A stretch of DNA of 64,000 nt from Candidatus Nanopelagicales bacterium (GTDB taxonomy: Bacteria; Actinomycetota; Actinomycetes; S36-B12; CAIYMF01). The translations under genes and the position numbers were made by a program. Numbering within the stretch: position 1 is the first letter of the stretch; each line of letters starts with the position of its first letter. The stretch spans positions 1-64,000 of the forward strand of contig JAFIHG010000027.1 in the NCBI GenBank assembly GCA_017848795.1. The letters are read 5' to 3'. Shown here piece after piece: positions 53,223-61,158 of the stretch. A model generated the notes under the pieces. The model was not told where the DNA came from, did not search any database, and saw nothing but the letters and a program-made list of their open reading frames with translations.

Positions 53223-55187
53223 ATGACAGTTGTCGCCGACCGGCCGCACACCGCGGCCGGAGGCGGCTCCCGGACCCTGCGTTACGCCGCCGGGCTGGAC
53301 GGGTTGCGCGCCATCGCGGTGCTGGCCGTCCTGTTCTTCCACGCCGAACTCGACTGGTTCCAGGGCGGGTTCCTCGGCGTCGACGTCTTCTTCGTCCTCT
53401 CCGGTTACCTGATCACCTCGCTGATCCTCAAGGAACTGCGACTCACCGACCGGATCGACTTCGGCCGCTTCTACCTGCACCGCGCGCGCCGGCTGCTGCC
53501 GGCCCTGTTCGTCGCACTGTTCGGCGCCGCGATGCTCGCGCTCACCGTGGCACCCGACGCGGCCGAGCGACTGCGCGGCGACATCGTGGCGTCGCTGTTC
53601 TACGTCACCAACTGGTGGTACGTCGCGCACGACCTGAGCTACTTCGAGGCGATCGGGCGCGCGCCGCTGCTCCAGCACCTGTGGACCCTCGCGATCGAGG
53701 AGCAGTTCTACCTGCTGTGGCCGCTCGTCGTGTTCGGGCTGTACCGGTGGGGCGGCCGGATGCGCGTCGGCACGGTGGCGTTCGCGCTGTCGCTGCTGTC
53801 CACCGCGTGGATGGCGTACCTCTCGATCAGCATGGACGCGCCCGGATCGACGGACCCGAGCCAGATCTACTTCCGCACCGACGCGCACGCCATGGGACTG
53901 CTGCTCGGCGCCGCCTTCGCCGTCGTGTGGCGGATGGGGGAGCTGCCCGAGCGCGTGGCAACGGCCAGCCGCCGGACGCTGACGGCGGTCGGCGTGTTCG
54001 GCCTGGTCGGGATCTGCTGGTTCGTCGTCGCCACGCCGTACGACTCCGTCCTGCTGTACCGCGGCGGCTACCTGCTGCTCTCGGCACTGGTGGTCCTGGT
54101 CATCGCGGCCGCCGTGCACCCCGCGCTGCGCTTCGGGTCCCTGCTCGGGTGGGGGCCGCTGCGCTACCTGGGCACCCGCTCGTACGGCCTCTACCTCTAC
54201 CACTGGCCGATCTTCCTGGTGCTGCGCCCGGAGATCGACGTGCCCTGGTCGGGCTTGCCGGTGCTCGTGCTGCGTCTCGGTACGACCATCGCCGTCGCCG
54301 AGCTGTCGTACCGGCTCGTGGAGATGCCGATCCGCCGCGGGGTGCTGGGGCGCGCCTGGACGGTGGCCCGCGAGCAGTGGGGCGCCCGCGTGTGGGCCGT
54401 CGGCGGTGCCGGGGTGCTCACGCTCGGGCTGGTCGTCGGGTCGATCTCCTCCGGGCTGGCGTCCGCCCCCAGCGCGGCCGCGATGGAGGGCCTGGACAAG
54501 ACGGCGACGGCCGGTGCCGGGGACCTGCTCGACGAGCCGGAGCAGCCCCAGCCCGTCGTGCATCCCAGCAGTGGGGCGAGCCGCGACCCGGGCGACCACC
54601 GCCCGAAGCCGGGCTCGTCGCCCAACCCGAGCGGGTCGCCGTCCCAGAGTCCCGCTCCGCCGCCCGCGGTGACCGACCTCACGCTGGGCCCGATCACCGC
54701 TGTCGGCGACTCGGTCATGCTCGGGGACAGCGCCCTGCTCGAGGCGGTGTTCCCGAAGATCACCGTCGACGCCGCTGTCGCGCGGCAGTCCGGCGCCGTC
54801 TTCGCGCGCATCCGCCAGCGGATCAGCGCCGACCGGCTCGCGCCGACCGTCATCATCCACACTGGTACCAACGGCGTCATCGTGCCCGAGGACCTGGAGC
54901 AGACGCTCAAGGCAATCGGTCCGGAACGCGTCGTGGTGCTGGTGAACACCCATGTCCCGCGCAGCTGGCAGGACGACAGCAACCGGGTGCTGGCGGCGGC
55001 CGCCGCGCGTCACCCCAACGTGCGGCTCGTCGACTGGAACGCGCTCTCGGACGGCAAGCGGCAGTACTTCGCGAGCGACTACGTCCATCTGAACAAGACC
55101 GGCGGCCGGGTGTACACGTCGGCGATCGCCGACGCGCTCGGCGGCGACCCGAAGCGCGTGGCGAAGGCCCTCGCGCCGTTCCGCTGA
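53223..55187 (+). CDS. Membrane acyltransferase with SGNH domain (OafA/YrhL-like)
   Basis: A 654-residue two-domain protein that O-acetylates an extracellular polymer (peptidoglycan, teichoic or polysaccharide). The N-terminal acyltransferase-3 domain (about 15-380) has ten or more TM helices, the motif YAAGLDGLRAIAVLAVLFFH with catalytic His, and RARRLLPALF. A Pro/Ser-rich linker (about 430-485) leads to an extracytoplasmic SGNH hydrolase domain (from ITAVGDSVMLGD, IIHTGTNG and DYVHLNKTGG) that completes transfer. The next gene encodes a lone SGNH lipoprotein. Confidence 0.92.
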   Translation: MTVVADRPHTAAGGGSRTLRYAAGLDGLRAIAVLAVLFFHAELDWFQGGFLGVDVFFVLSGYLITSLILKELRLTDRIDFGRFYLHRARRLLPALFVALFGAAMLALTVAPDAAERLRGDIVASLFYVTNWWYVAHDLSYFEAIGRAPLLQHLWTLAIEEQFYLLWPLVVFGLYRWGGRMRVGTVAFALSLLSTAWMAYLSISMDAPGSTDPSQIYFRTDAHAMGLLLGAAFAVVWRMGELPERVATASRRTLTAVGVFGLVGICWFVVATPYDSVLLYRGGYLLLSALVVLVIAAAVHPALRFGSLLGWGPLRYLGTRSYGLYLYHWPIFLVLRPEIDVPWSGLPVLVLRLGTTIAVAELSYRLVEMPIRRGVLGRAWTVAREQWGARVWAVGGAGVLTLGLVVGSISSGLASAPSAAAMEGLDKTATAGAGDLLDEPEQPQPVVHPSSGASRDPGDHRPKPGSSPNPSGSPSQSPAPPPAVTDLTLGPITAVGDSVMLGDSALLEAVFPKITVDAAVARQSGAVFARIRQRISADRLAPTVIIHTGTNGVIVPEDLEQTLKAIGPERVVVLVNTHVPRSWQDDSNRVLAAAAARHPNVRLVDWNALSDGKRQYFASDYVHLNKTGGRVYTSAIADALGGDPKRVAKALAPFR

Positions 55188-55227
55188 GGTTTGGGGCTGG
55201 GCGGATCCCGGGTTAGCGTGGTCGACC

Positions 55228-55929
55228 GTGACTCCAGGCACCGCTACCACCCGTACCGCTCGCTCCGTCCGCTCGGCCGGGCTGGCGGCCGTCGCCGCCA
55301 CCGTGGTGCTGCTGGCCGGCTGCAGCGCGGCAGCGGCACCCGCGAGCAGCCAGGCGCAGCCGCCGATGCGGCCGGCGGTGCACGCCGCGGCGGCTCCTGC
55401 CGCAGCCGCTCCTGCCGCTGCCGTACCCGCCGCGAAGAAGGAGAACAAGAAAAGGAAGAAGCGCGGCATCTGGTCGGGCAAGGTCCGCGCCTACGGCGAC
55501 TCGGTCATGCTGGGCGCGAAAACCGCGCTGAAGAAGCGGCTCAAGGCCAAGGTGAGCGCGGCAATCTCGCGCCAGTCCTGGACGGTGCTCGGCAAGGTGA
55601 ACAAGGCCGCCAAGCGCGGCACGATCCGTGGGCCGGTTGTGATCCACACCGGCACCAACGGCACCGTCGAGCGGTCGCTGCTGCTGAAGACGGCGCGGAA
55701 GGTCAAGACGATCATCGTGCTGGTCACCGCCAAGGCCAACCGTTCCTGGGTGGCCGGAGTGAACAGCACGCTGCGCTCGGTCGCCGGGCAGCGCGGTGAC
55801 GTCGTGCTGTTCGACTGGGCGGGCCACTCGCGCGGCCACGGCTCCTGGTTCGGCCCCGACGGGATCCACCTGACGTCGTCCGGTGCGAAGGCGTACGCCA
55901 ACGGGATCGCGAAGACGCTCCGCAGGTAA
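55228..55929 (+). CDS. SGNH-family lipoprotein
   Basis: A 233-residue putative lipoprotein: signal peptide with lipobox LLAGC (about 28-32), an Ala/Pro-rich spacer, a Lys-rich stretch and an SGNH fold (RAYGDSVMLGAK, VIHTGTNGT, FGPDGIHLTSSG) retaining Ser, Gly, Asn and the Asp-x2-His pair. The fold copies the C-terminal domain of the preceding acyltransferase, so the two probably act on the same surface polymer, one with and one without the membrane channel. Starts GTG 55228. Confidence 0.85.
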   Translation: MTPGTATTRTARSVRSAGLAAVAATVVLLAGCSAAAAPASSQAQPPMRPAVHAAAAPAAAAPAAAVPAAKKENKKRKKRGIWSGKVRAYGDSVMLGAKTALKKRLKAKVSAAISRQSWTVLGKVNKAAKRGTIRGPVVIHTGTNGTVERSLLLKTARKVKTIIVLVTAKANRSWVAGVNSTLRSVAGQRGDVVLFDWAGHSRGHGSWFGPDGIHLTSSGAKAYANGIAKTLRR

Positions 55930-55974
55930 TGCGTAAGGCGCGCGGCCGCAGCGGTGATCGGGCTGAGGGGCGCG

Positions 55975-57309
55975 CTAGATGTTGCGGAAGCGGTTGATCG
56001 CGTCCTCGTGGCGCGCGCGCAGCTCGGGATCGCGTACGCCGAGCCCCTCCTCCGGCGCCAGACAGAGCACCCCGACCTTGCCCTGGTGCAGATTGCGGTG
56101 CACGTCGTACGCCGCCTGCCCGGTGTCGTCCATCCGGTAGGTGCGCGACAGCGTGGGGTGCACCCGGCCGCGGCGGATCAGTCGGTTGGCCTCCCACGCC
56201 TCGCGGTAGTTCGCGAAGTGCGAGCCGATGATCCGCTTGAGGTTCATCCAGAGGTAGCGGTTGTCGTACTCGTGCAGGAAGCCGCTCGTCGAGGCGCAGG
56301 TGACGATGGTGCCGCCCTTGCGGGCGACGTACACCGACGCCCCGAAGGTCTCCCGGCCCGGGTGCTCGAACACGATGTCGACGTCGTCGCCGCCGGTGAG
56401 CTCGCGGATCTTCTTGCCGAAGCGCTGCCATTCCGTCGGGTCCTGGACGCCGTCCTTCCAGAACCGGTAGTCCTCGACGTTCCGGTCGATGATCAGCTCG
56501 GCGCCCATCCGCCGGCAGATCTCGGCCTTCTCCGGGCTGGAGACCACGCAGATCGGCGTCGCCCCGCCGCCGAGGGCGAGCTGGGTGGCGTACGACCCGA
56601 GCCCGCCGGACGCGCCCCAGATCAGTACGGTGTCGCCCTGCTTCATCGCCGCGCCGTGGTGGGACACGAGCTGGCGGTACGCCGTCGAGTTCACCAGGCC
56701 GGGGACGGCCGCCTCCTCCCAGGACAGGTGCTCGGACTTGGGCAGCAGCTGGTTCGCCTTCACCAACGCGAGCTGGGCCAGCCCGCCGAAGTTCGTCTCG
56801 AAGCCCCAGATCCGCTGCTCCGGGTCGAGCATCGTGTCGTCGTGCCCGAGCGGACTCTCGAGCTCGACCGACAGGCAGTGGGCGACGACCTCGTCGCCCG
56901 GGTGCCAGGAGTGCACGCCGGGGCCGACCCGCAGCACGACACCGGACAGGTCCGAGCCGAGTACGTGGTAGGGCAGGTCGTGCCGGGCGGCGAGCGGGTT
57001 GAGCCGGCCGTACCGTCGCAGGAACGCGAACGTCGACACCGGCTCGAAGATCGAGGACCACACGGTGTTGTAGTTGACCGAGCTGGCCATGACGGCGATC
57101 AGCGCCTCGCCCGGCCCGAGCTCCGGGACCGGTACGTCCTCGAGGTGCAGGGACTCGCGCGGGTCCTTGTCCCTGCTCTCGCGACCCTCGAACATCGCCT
57201 CGTCGTCGCGGTGGACCGTGACGGCGCGGTAGTGGTCGGGGATCGGGAGCGCGGCGAAGTCCGCGGCAGTCGTGTCGTCGGCGAGGATCGCCTCGAGGAT
57301 GTCCTTCAC
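55975..57309 (-). CDS. ccr: Crotonyl-CoA carboxylase/reductase
   Basis: NADPH-dependent reductive carboxylation of crotonyl-CoA to ethylmalonyl-CoA, key step of the ethylmalonyl-CoA pathway and a source of C4/C5 extender units. The 444-residue MDR-family protein is close to Streptomyces Ccr: DLPYHVLGSDLSGVVLRVGPG, WGFETNFGGLAQ, NSTAYRQLVS, WGASGGLGSYATQ (NADPH) and the IVFEHPGRETFGASVY block. GTG 57309 gives the usual MKDILEAI start. A palindromic repeat (copy 3) lies 97 bp upstream. Confidence 0.95.
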   Translation of the reverse strand: MKDILEAILADDTTAADFAALPIPDHYRAVTVHRDDEAMFEGRESRDKDPRESLHLEDVPVPELGPGEALIAVMASSVNYNTVWSSIFEPVSTFAFLRRYGRLNPLAARHDLPYHVLGSDLSGVVLRVGPGVHSWHPGDEVVAHCLSVELESPLGHDDTMLDPEQRIWGFETNFGGLAQLALVKANQLLPKSEHLSWEEAAVPGLVNSTAYRQLVSHHGAAMKQGDTVLIWGASGGLGSYATQLALGGGATPICVVSSPEKAEICRRMGAELIIDRNVEDYRFWKDGVQDPTEWQRFGKKIRELTGGDDVDIVFEHPGRETFGASVYVARKGGTIVTCASTSGFLHEYDNRYLWMNLKRIIGSHFANYREAWEANRLIRRGRVHPTLSRTYRMDDTGQAAYDVHRNLHQGKVGVLCLAPEEGLGVRDPELRARHEDAINRFRNI

Positions 57310-57405
57310 GTGGAGCCTCCGGCGGCGGCGCGGCGTTGGTACCGCGGACGCTACTGCCCGGTAACCCCGTCCGCGAGGTAGGGGGTCACCCCGCGCCGCG
57401 TCGCC

Positions 57406-57468
57406 CGTTCCGGATGAATGTGGCAGGAGTCCGTCAAGAGCGGACTCCTGCCACATTCATCCGGAACG
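57406..57468. repeat. Palindromic repeat, copy 3
   Basis: Perfect 28-bp arms (57406-57433 and 57441-57468) around TCAAGAG; the longest arms of the family. It lies between two minus-strand genes: its right arm gives the Ser-Gly-stop of the epimerase gene, and its other side is the ccr upstream region, where it could terminate read-through into ccr. Confidence 0.9.
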
Positions 57469-57915
57469 TTCTGGGTGAGGCTCGACGAGTTCGACGAGGA
57501 CGCCGCCGCAGTCCTTGGGGTGCACGAAGTTGATGCGCGACCCGGCGGTGCCGGTACGGGGAGCGTCGTACAACAGCCGCAGCCCGGCGCCGCGCAGCCG
57601 CTCGGCGGCCGCCTCGACGTCGCTCACCCGGAACGCCAGCTGCTGGATGCCCGGACCGCTGCGCTCCAGGAACTTCCCGATCGCCGAGTCCGGGCGCAGC
57701 GGGGCCAGCAGCTGCAGCCGGGTGTCCCCGTCACCGGCGACCAGCATCGCCTCCCGTACGCCCTGGTCCTCGTTGGTCTCCTCGTGCTCGTTGACCAGCC
57801 CGAAGTGCCGGCCGTAGAACGCGACCGCGTCGTCGAGGTCGGGTACGGCGATCCCGACGTGGTCGATCGCGGTCACCAGAGCGCCGAGAACCTCGGCCGG
57901 GGAGGAGGGGCTCAC
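57457..57915 (-). CDS. mce: Methylmalonyl-CoA epimerase
   Basis: Interconverts (R)- and (S)-methylmalonyl-CoA. The 152-residue VOC-fold protein has [19 protein letters not shown] (metal His), the Gln of [40 protein letters not shown] (His and Glu metal ligands). GTG 57915 is the start. Divergent from the thiolase gene and followed by ccr on the same strand, so it belongs to the same acyl-CoA route. Its stop is in the palindromic repeat. Confidence 0.9.
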   Translation of the reverse strand: MSPSSPAEVLGALVTAIDHVGIAVPDLDDAVAFYGRHFGLVNEHEETNEDQGVREAMLVAGDGDTRLQLLAPLRPDSAIGKFLERSGPGIQQLAFRVSDVEAAAERLRGAGLRLLYDAPRTGTAGSRINFVHPKDCGGVLVELVEPHPERSG

Positions 57916-57963
57916 CCGGGTATCGTGGCACGTGGAAGCCCAGGTGCCAGCAGGAGGTTCGTC

Positions 57964-59151
57964 ATGTCCGACCCGACCGTCATCGTCGCCGGTGCCCGTA
58001 CGCCGATGGGCCGCCTGCTGGGGGCGCTGAAGGACTTCTCCGGCGCCGACCTCGGCGCGGTCGCCATCAAGGGTGCACTGGAACGGTCCGGGGTGGCGCC
58101 CGAACAGGTCGACTACGTGATCATGGGCCAGGTGCTGCTCGCCGGCGCGGGCCAGTGCCCGGCCCGGCAGGCCGCCGCCAAGGCCGGCATCCCGCTGTCG
58201 ACGCCGTCGCTCACCGTCAACAAGGTGTGCCTGTCCGGTCTCGATGCGATCGCGCTCGCCGACCAGCTGATCCGCGCCGGCGAGTTCGACATCGTCGTGG
58301 CCGGCGGCCAGGAGTCCATGACCCAGGCGCCGGCGCTGCTCGCGAGCAACCGTACGGGCGTGAAGTACGGCGATGCCACGCTCGTCGACTCGATGAACCG
58401 CGACGCGCTGCACGACTCGTTCGACTTCATCTCGATGGGCGAGCTCACCGAGCGGGCGAACGGTAAGCACAAGCTGACCCGTGAGGAGCAGGACGCGTTC
58501 GCCGCCCGCTCCCACCAGCTCGCCGCCGCGGCGCAGAAGAACGGCGTGTTCGAGGACGAGATCGTTCCCGTGGAGATCCCGCAGCGCAAGGGTGACCCGA
58601 TCGTGTTCAAGGACGACGAGGGCATCCGCCCCGACACCACCACCGACACCCTCGCGCGGCTGCGTCCGGCGTTCGCCAAGGACGGCACGATCACGGCGGG
58701 CTCCGCCTCGCAGATCTCCGACGGCGCGTGTGCGGTCGTCGTGATGCGCCGCAGCAAGGCCGAGGAGCTGGGTCTGTCCTGGCTCGCGGAGATCGGTGCG
58801 CACGGCGTGGTCGCCGGGCCGGACAACACGCTGCAGAGCCAGCCGGCGAACGCGATCGTGAAGGCCTGCCAGAAGGAGGGCATCGCGCCGTCCGACCTCG
58901 ACCTCGTCGAGCTCAACGAGGCGTTCGCCGCGGTCGGCCTGGTCTCCGCCCGCGAGCTCGGCATCCCCGAGGACAAGGTGAACGTGAACGGCGGCGCGAT
59001 CGCGCTCGGTCACCCGGTCGGGATGAGCGGGGCGCGGATCGCCCTTTCCCTCGCGCTGGAGCTCAAGCGCCGCGGCGGTGGTGTGGGTGCCGCGTCGCTC
59101 TGCGGCGGCGGGGGACAGGGCGACGCGCTGATCCTTCGCGTGCCGGCCTGA
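57964..59151 (+). CDS. Acetyl-CoA C-acetyltransferase (thiolase)
   Basis: Condenses two acetyl-CoA to acetoacetyl-CoA, or the reverse in beta-oxidation. The 395-residue thiolase has nucleophile Cys89 ([10 protein letters not shown]), His350 ([15 protein letters not shown]) and Cys380 ([11 protein letters not shown]). With ccr and the hydroxyacyl-CoA dehydrogenase it can feed the ethylmalonyl-CoA pathway. The MeaB gene starts 5 bp after its stop. Confidence 0.93.
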   Translation: MSDPTVIVAGARTPMGRLLGALKDFSGADLGAVAIKGALERSGVAPEQVDYVIMGQVLLAGAGQCPARQAAAKAGIPLSTPSLTVNKVCLSGLDAIALADQLIRAGEFDIVVAGGQESMTQAPALLASNRTGVKYGDATLVDSMNRDALHDSFDFISMGELTERANGKHKLTREEQDAFAARSHQLAAAAQKNGVFEDEIVPVEIPQRKGDPIVFKDDEGIRPDTTTDTLARLRPAFAKDGTITAGSASQISDGACAVVVMRRSKAEELGLSWLAEIGAHGVVAGPDNTLQSQPANAIVKACQKEGIAPSDLDLVELNEAFAAVGLVSARELGIPEDKVNVNGGAIALGHPVGMSGARIALSLALELKRRGGGVGAASLCGGGGQGDALILRVPA

Positions 59152-59156
59152 CCACG

Positions 59157-59918
59157 GTGACCGTCGCGGACCAGCTCGCCCGGGCCCGCGACGGCTCGGT
59201 ACGCACGCTCGCGCGGCTGCTGAGCCAGGTGGAGGACGGCGACGGCGAGGACGTTCTCGCCGCTGCGGCGGCCTACCCCCGCCACGCGCACATCATCGGG
59301 CTCACCGGTGCACCGGGCGTCGGGAAGTCGACGATCACCTCCCGGCTCGTCGCATGCTTTAGGGGGGACGGGGCGCGCGTCGCGGTGCTGGCCGTCGACC
59401 CGTCCTCGCCGTTCAGCGGCGGGGCGTTGCTGGGGGACCGCGTCCGGATGGGCGAGCATGCGCTGGATCCCGGCGTGTTCGTACGGTCGATGGCGACCCG
59501 TGGGCACCTCGGCGGGCTCGCCGCGGCCGCCCGCTCCGCGATCCGCGTGCTCGACGCGGCGGGCTTCGACATCGTGCTGGTCGAGACCGTCGGGGTGGGG
59601 CAGAGCGAGGTCGAGATCGCCGCTGCCGCCGACAGCACCGTCGTGCTCGTGGCCCCCGGGATGGGCGACGGGATCCAGGCGGCGAAAGCGGGCATCCTCG
59701 AGATCGCGGACGTACTCGTCGTGAACAAGGCCGACCGCGACGGCGCCCGCGCCGCGGTCCGGGAATTGCGCGCGTCTGTGCGCCGCAGCGGGGGTGGCGA
59801 CTGGGAACCGCCCGTACTGACGACCGTCGCCGCGACCGGCGAGGGCGTACCGGACCTCGTCGAGGCCCTGCGCCAGCACCGCCTGTTCCGGGTGAATGTG
59901 GCAGGACTCCACTCTTAG
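59157..59918 (+). CDS. meaB: MeaB/ArgK-type G3E GTPase, C-terminally truncated
   Basis: P-loop GTPase that protects and reloads methylmalonyl-CoA mutase with adenosylcobalamin. Walker A is GAPGVGKST (51-59), the switch regions AVDPSSPFSGGALLGDR and VETVGVGQSE, and the base-specific NKAD near 190. The 253-residue product is ~70 residues shorter than the family: after EALRQHR the frame enters palindromic repeat copy 4 (residues 243-253 are repeat-coded, stop in its loop). The C-terminal dimerisation arm is therefore lost. Start GTG 59157. Confidence 0.88.
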   Translation: MTVADQLARARDGSVRTLARLLSQVEDGDGEDVLAAAAAYPRHAHIIGLTGAPGVGKSTITSRLVACFRGDGARVAVLAVDPSSPFSGGALLGDRVRMGEHALDPGVFVRSMATRGHLGGLAAAARSAIRVLDAAGFDIVLVETVGVGQSEVEIAAAADSTVVLVAPGMGDGIQAAKAGILEIADVLVVNKADRDGARAAVRELRASVRRSGGGDWEPPVLTTVAATGEGVPDLVEALRQHRLFRVNVAGLHS

Positions 59919-59945
59919 CGGAGTCCTGCCACATTCATCCGGAAC
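59885..59945. repeat. Palindromic repeat, copy 4
   Basis: Arms 59885-59910 and 59920-59945 (26 bp, one G/T mismatch) around ACTCTTAGC. The loop is the reverse complement of that in copy 2. It lies between convergent genes and includes the last 11 codons and stop of meaB. Confidence 0.9.
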
Positions 59946-59951
59946 GAGGGG

Positions 59952-60413
59952 TCAGTGGGCGAGCCAGGCGTCGGGGTCGGCGGCCAGCGTGCGTACGTGG
60001 GCCGGGAGTTCCCCGGACGCGAGCGCCGCGATCGACACCTCCTCCAGCACCTGGCGTACCGCCGCGCGCAGCGCCACCCACAGGTCGGGCATGGCGGCGG
60101 CGGCGCCCTCGTAGCTCGTGTCCTCCGGGCGCAGTCCGCGTACGCCGGCGAGCGGCCCGTCGACCGAGCGGATCACGTCCGCGATGCTGATCTGCTCGGC
60201 CCCCCGCGCCAGTCGGTAGCCGCCCTCGGCGCCGCGGCGGCTGATCACGATCCCGTCCTTGCGCAGGCCGGTGAGGATGCTCTCGAGGTACTTGGTGGGC
60301 AGGTCCTGCCGTCCGGCGAGTACGTCCACGCTCGTGTAACCGGTGCCGGGCGGCCGCGTGGCGAGCTCGAGCAGCGCCCGGATCGCGTAGTCCGCCTTGG
60401 CCGATACCTGCAT
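59952..60413 (-). CDS. Rrf2-family transcriptional regulator
   Basis: A 153-residue winged-helix regulator: MQVSAKADYAIRALLELATRP then PTKYLESILTGLRKDGIVISRRGAEGGYRLAR, typical of Rrf2. There is no Cys in the protein, so it cannot bind an Fe-S cluster via the three-Cys motif of IscR/NsrR; it is closer to CymR-like members. ATG 60413 is the most family-like start (others at 60422 and 60437). Targets unknown; it is not coupled to neighbours. Confidence 0.87.
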   Translation of the reverse strand: MQVSAKADYAIRALLELATRPPGTGYTSVDVLAGRQDLPTKYLESILTGLRKDGIVISRRGAEGGYRLARGAEQISIADVIRSVDGPLAGVRGLRPEDTSYEGAAAAMPDLWVALRAAVRQVLEEVSIAALASGELPAHVRTLAADPDAWLAH

Positions 60414-60431
60414 GCCGGACATTGTGCCCGC

Positions 60432-60473
60432 CCGCATCGCGCCGCCCGCATCGCGCCGCCCGCATCGCGCCGC
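60432..60473. repeat. Three tandem 14-bp repeats
   Basis: CCGCATCGCGCCGC repeated three times exactly (60432-60445, 60446-60459, 60460-60473), just upstream of the Rrf2 start. Could hold a regulator site array or be simple slippage; no evidence for either. Confidence 0.75.
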
Positions 60474-60515
60474 ACCGAGCGCCGGCTGGTGCCCCTGAGA
60501 ACTCGACGGTGTTCT

Positions 60516-61076
60516 TCAGAACCTGACGGTGGGAGGGGACGCGCTGCCCGCGGGCGCCTGGTAGAACTCACGCCGGTGCACTCCGGCCATGCCGGAGAAG
60601 AACATCCAGGGCAGGGTGCGTACGGCGGTGTTGAGGGTCGCGGCCGCGTCGTTGTAGTACTGCCGCGCGAACGCGAGCTGGTTCTCGGTGTCCGCGAGCT
60701 GGCGCTGCAGGTCCAGGAAGTTCGTCGACGCCTTGAGATCCGGGTAGTTCTCGGCCACCGCCATCACGTCGACGAGCGCCTTGTCGAGCGCCGCGTCGGC
60801 GGCCGCCTTCTGCTCGACGGTCCCCGAGCGGGCGGCCTCGGTGACGCCGGTCCGCGCCGCCGTCACCTGCTCGAGCACGGACTTCTCGTGCGTCGCGTAT
60901 CCCTTCACCGTCTCCACGAGGTTCGGTACGAGGTCGGCGCGCCGGGTGAGCTGGACGTCGATGCCGCCGAGGGCCTCGTCGGCCCGCACGTCCGCGGACC
61001 GCAGCTTGTTGAACCCGACGACGCCGAGGATCACGAGCAGTACGACGACGACGAGGACGATGATCAGTACGGTCAC
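60516..61076 (-). CDS. LemA family protein
   Basis: A 186-residue LemA protein: N-terminal TM (VLIIVLVVVVLLVILGVVGF) with a long helical bundle containing LVPNLVETVKGYATHEKSVLEQVTAAR and NYPDLKASTNFLDLQRQLADTENQ. LemA proteins are membrane-anchored and of unknown function, often encoded beside a DUF2207 gene as here (82 bp after it). Start GTG 61076. The C-terminal tail after WMFFSGMAGVHRREF is family-typical. Confidence 0.9.
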   Translation of the reverse strand: MTVLIIVLVVVVLLVILGVVGFNKLRSADVRADEALGGIDVQLTRRADLVPNLVETVKGYATHEKSVLEQVTAARTGVTEAARSGTVEQKAAADAALDKALVDVMAVAENYPDLKASTNFLDLQRQLADTENQLAFARQYYNDAAATLNTAVRTLPWMFFSGMAGVHRREFYQAPAGSASPPTVRF

Positions 61077-61158
61077 GGGCGGACTCCTTGCCGGTCGCGG
61101 ATCGGCCGTGCATCGACGAGAGAACAGTCTGGCGCGCAGACGCGCGGTCCGGGGCGGG

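Noticed and set aside
53202-55481. Long minus-strand open frame opposite the acyltransferase gene
   Set aside because: Shadow of a well-defined OafA-like gene; translation is His/Arg/Gln-rich and crosses into the next gene.
57418-59151. Longer start for the thiolase reaching back through the epimerase gene
   Set aside because: The upstream extension is antisense to the epimerase; ATG 57964 gives the normal thiolase N-terminus.
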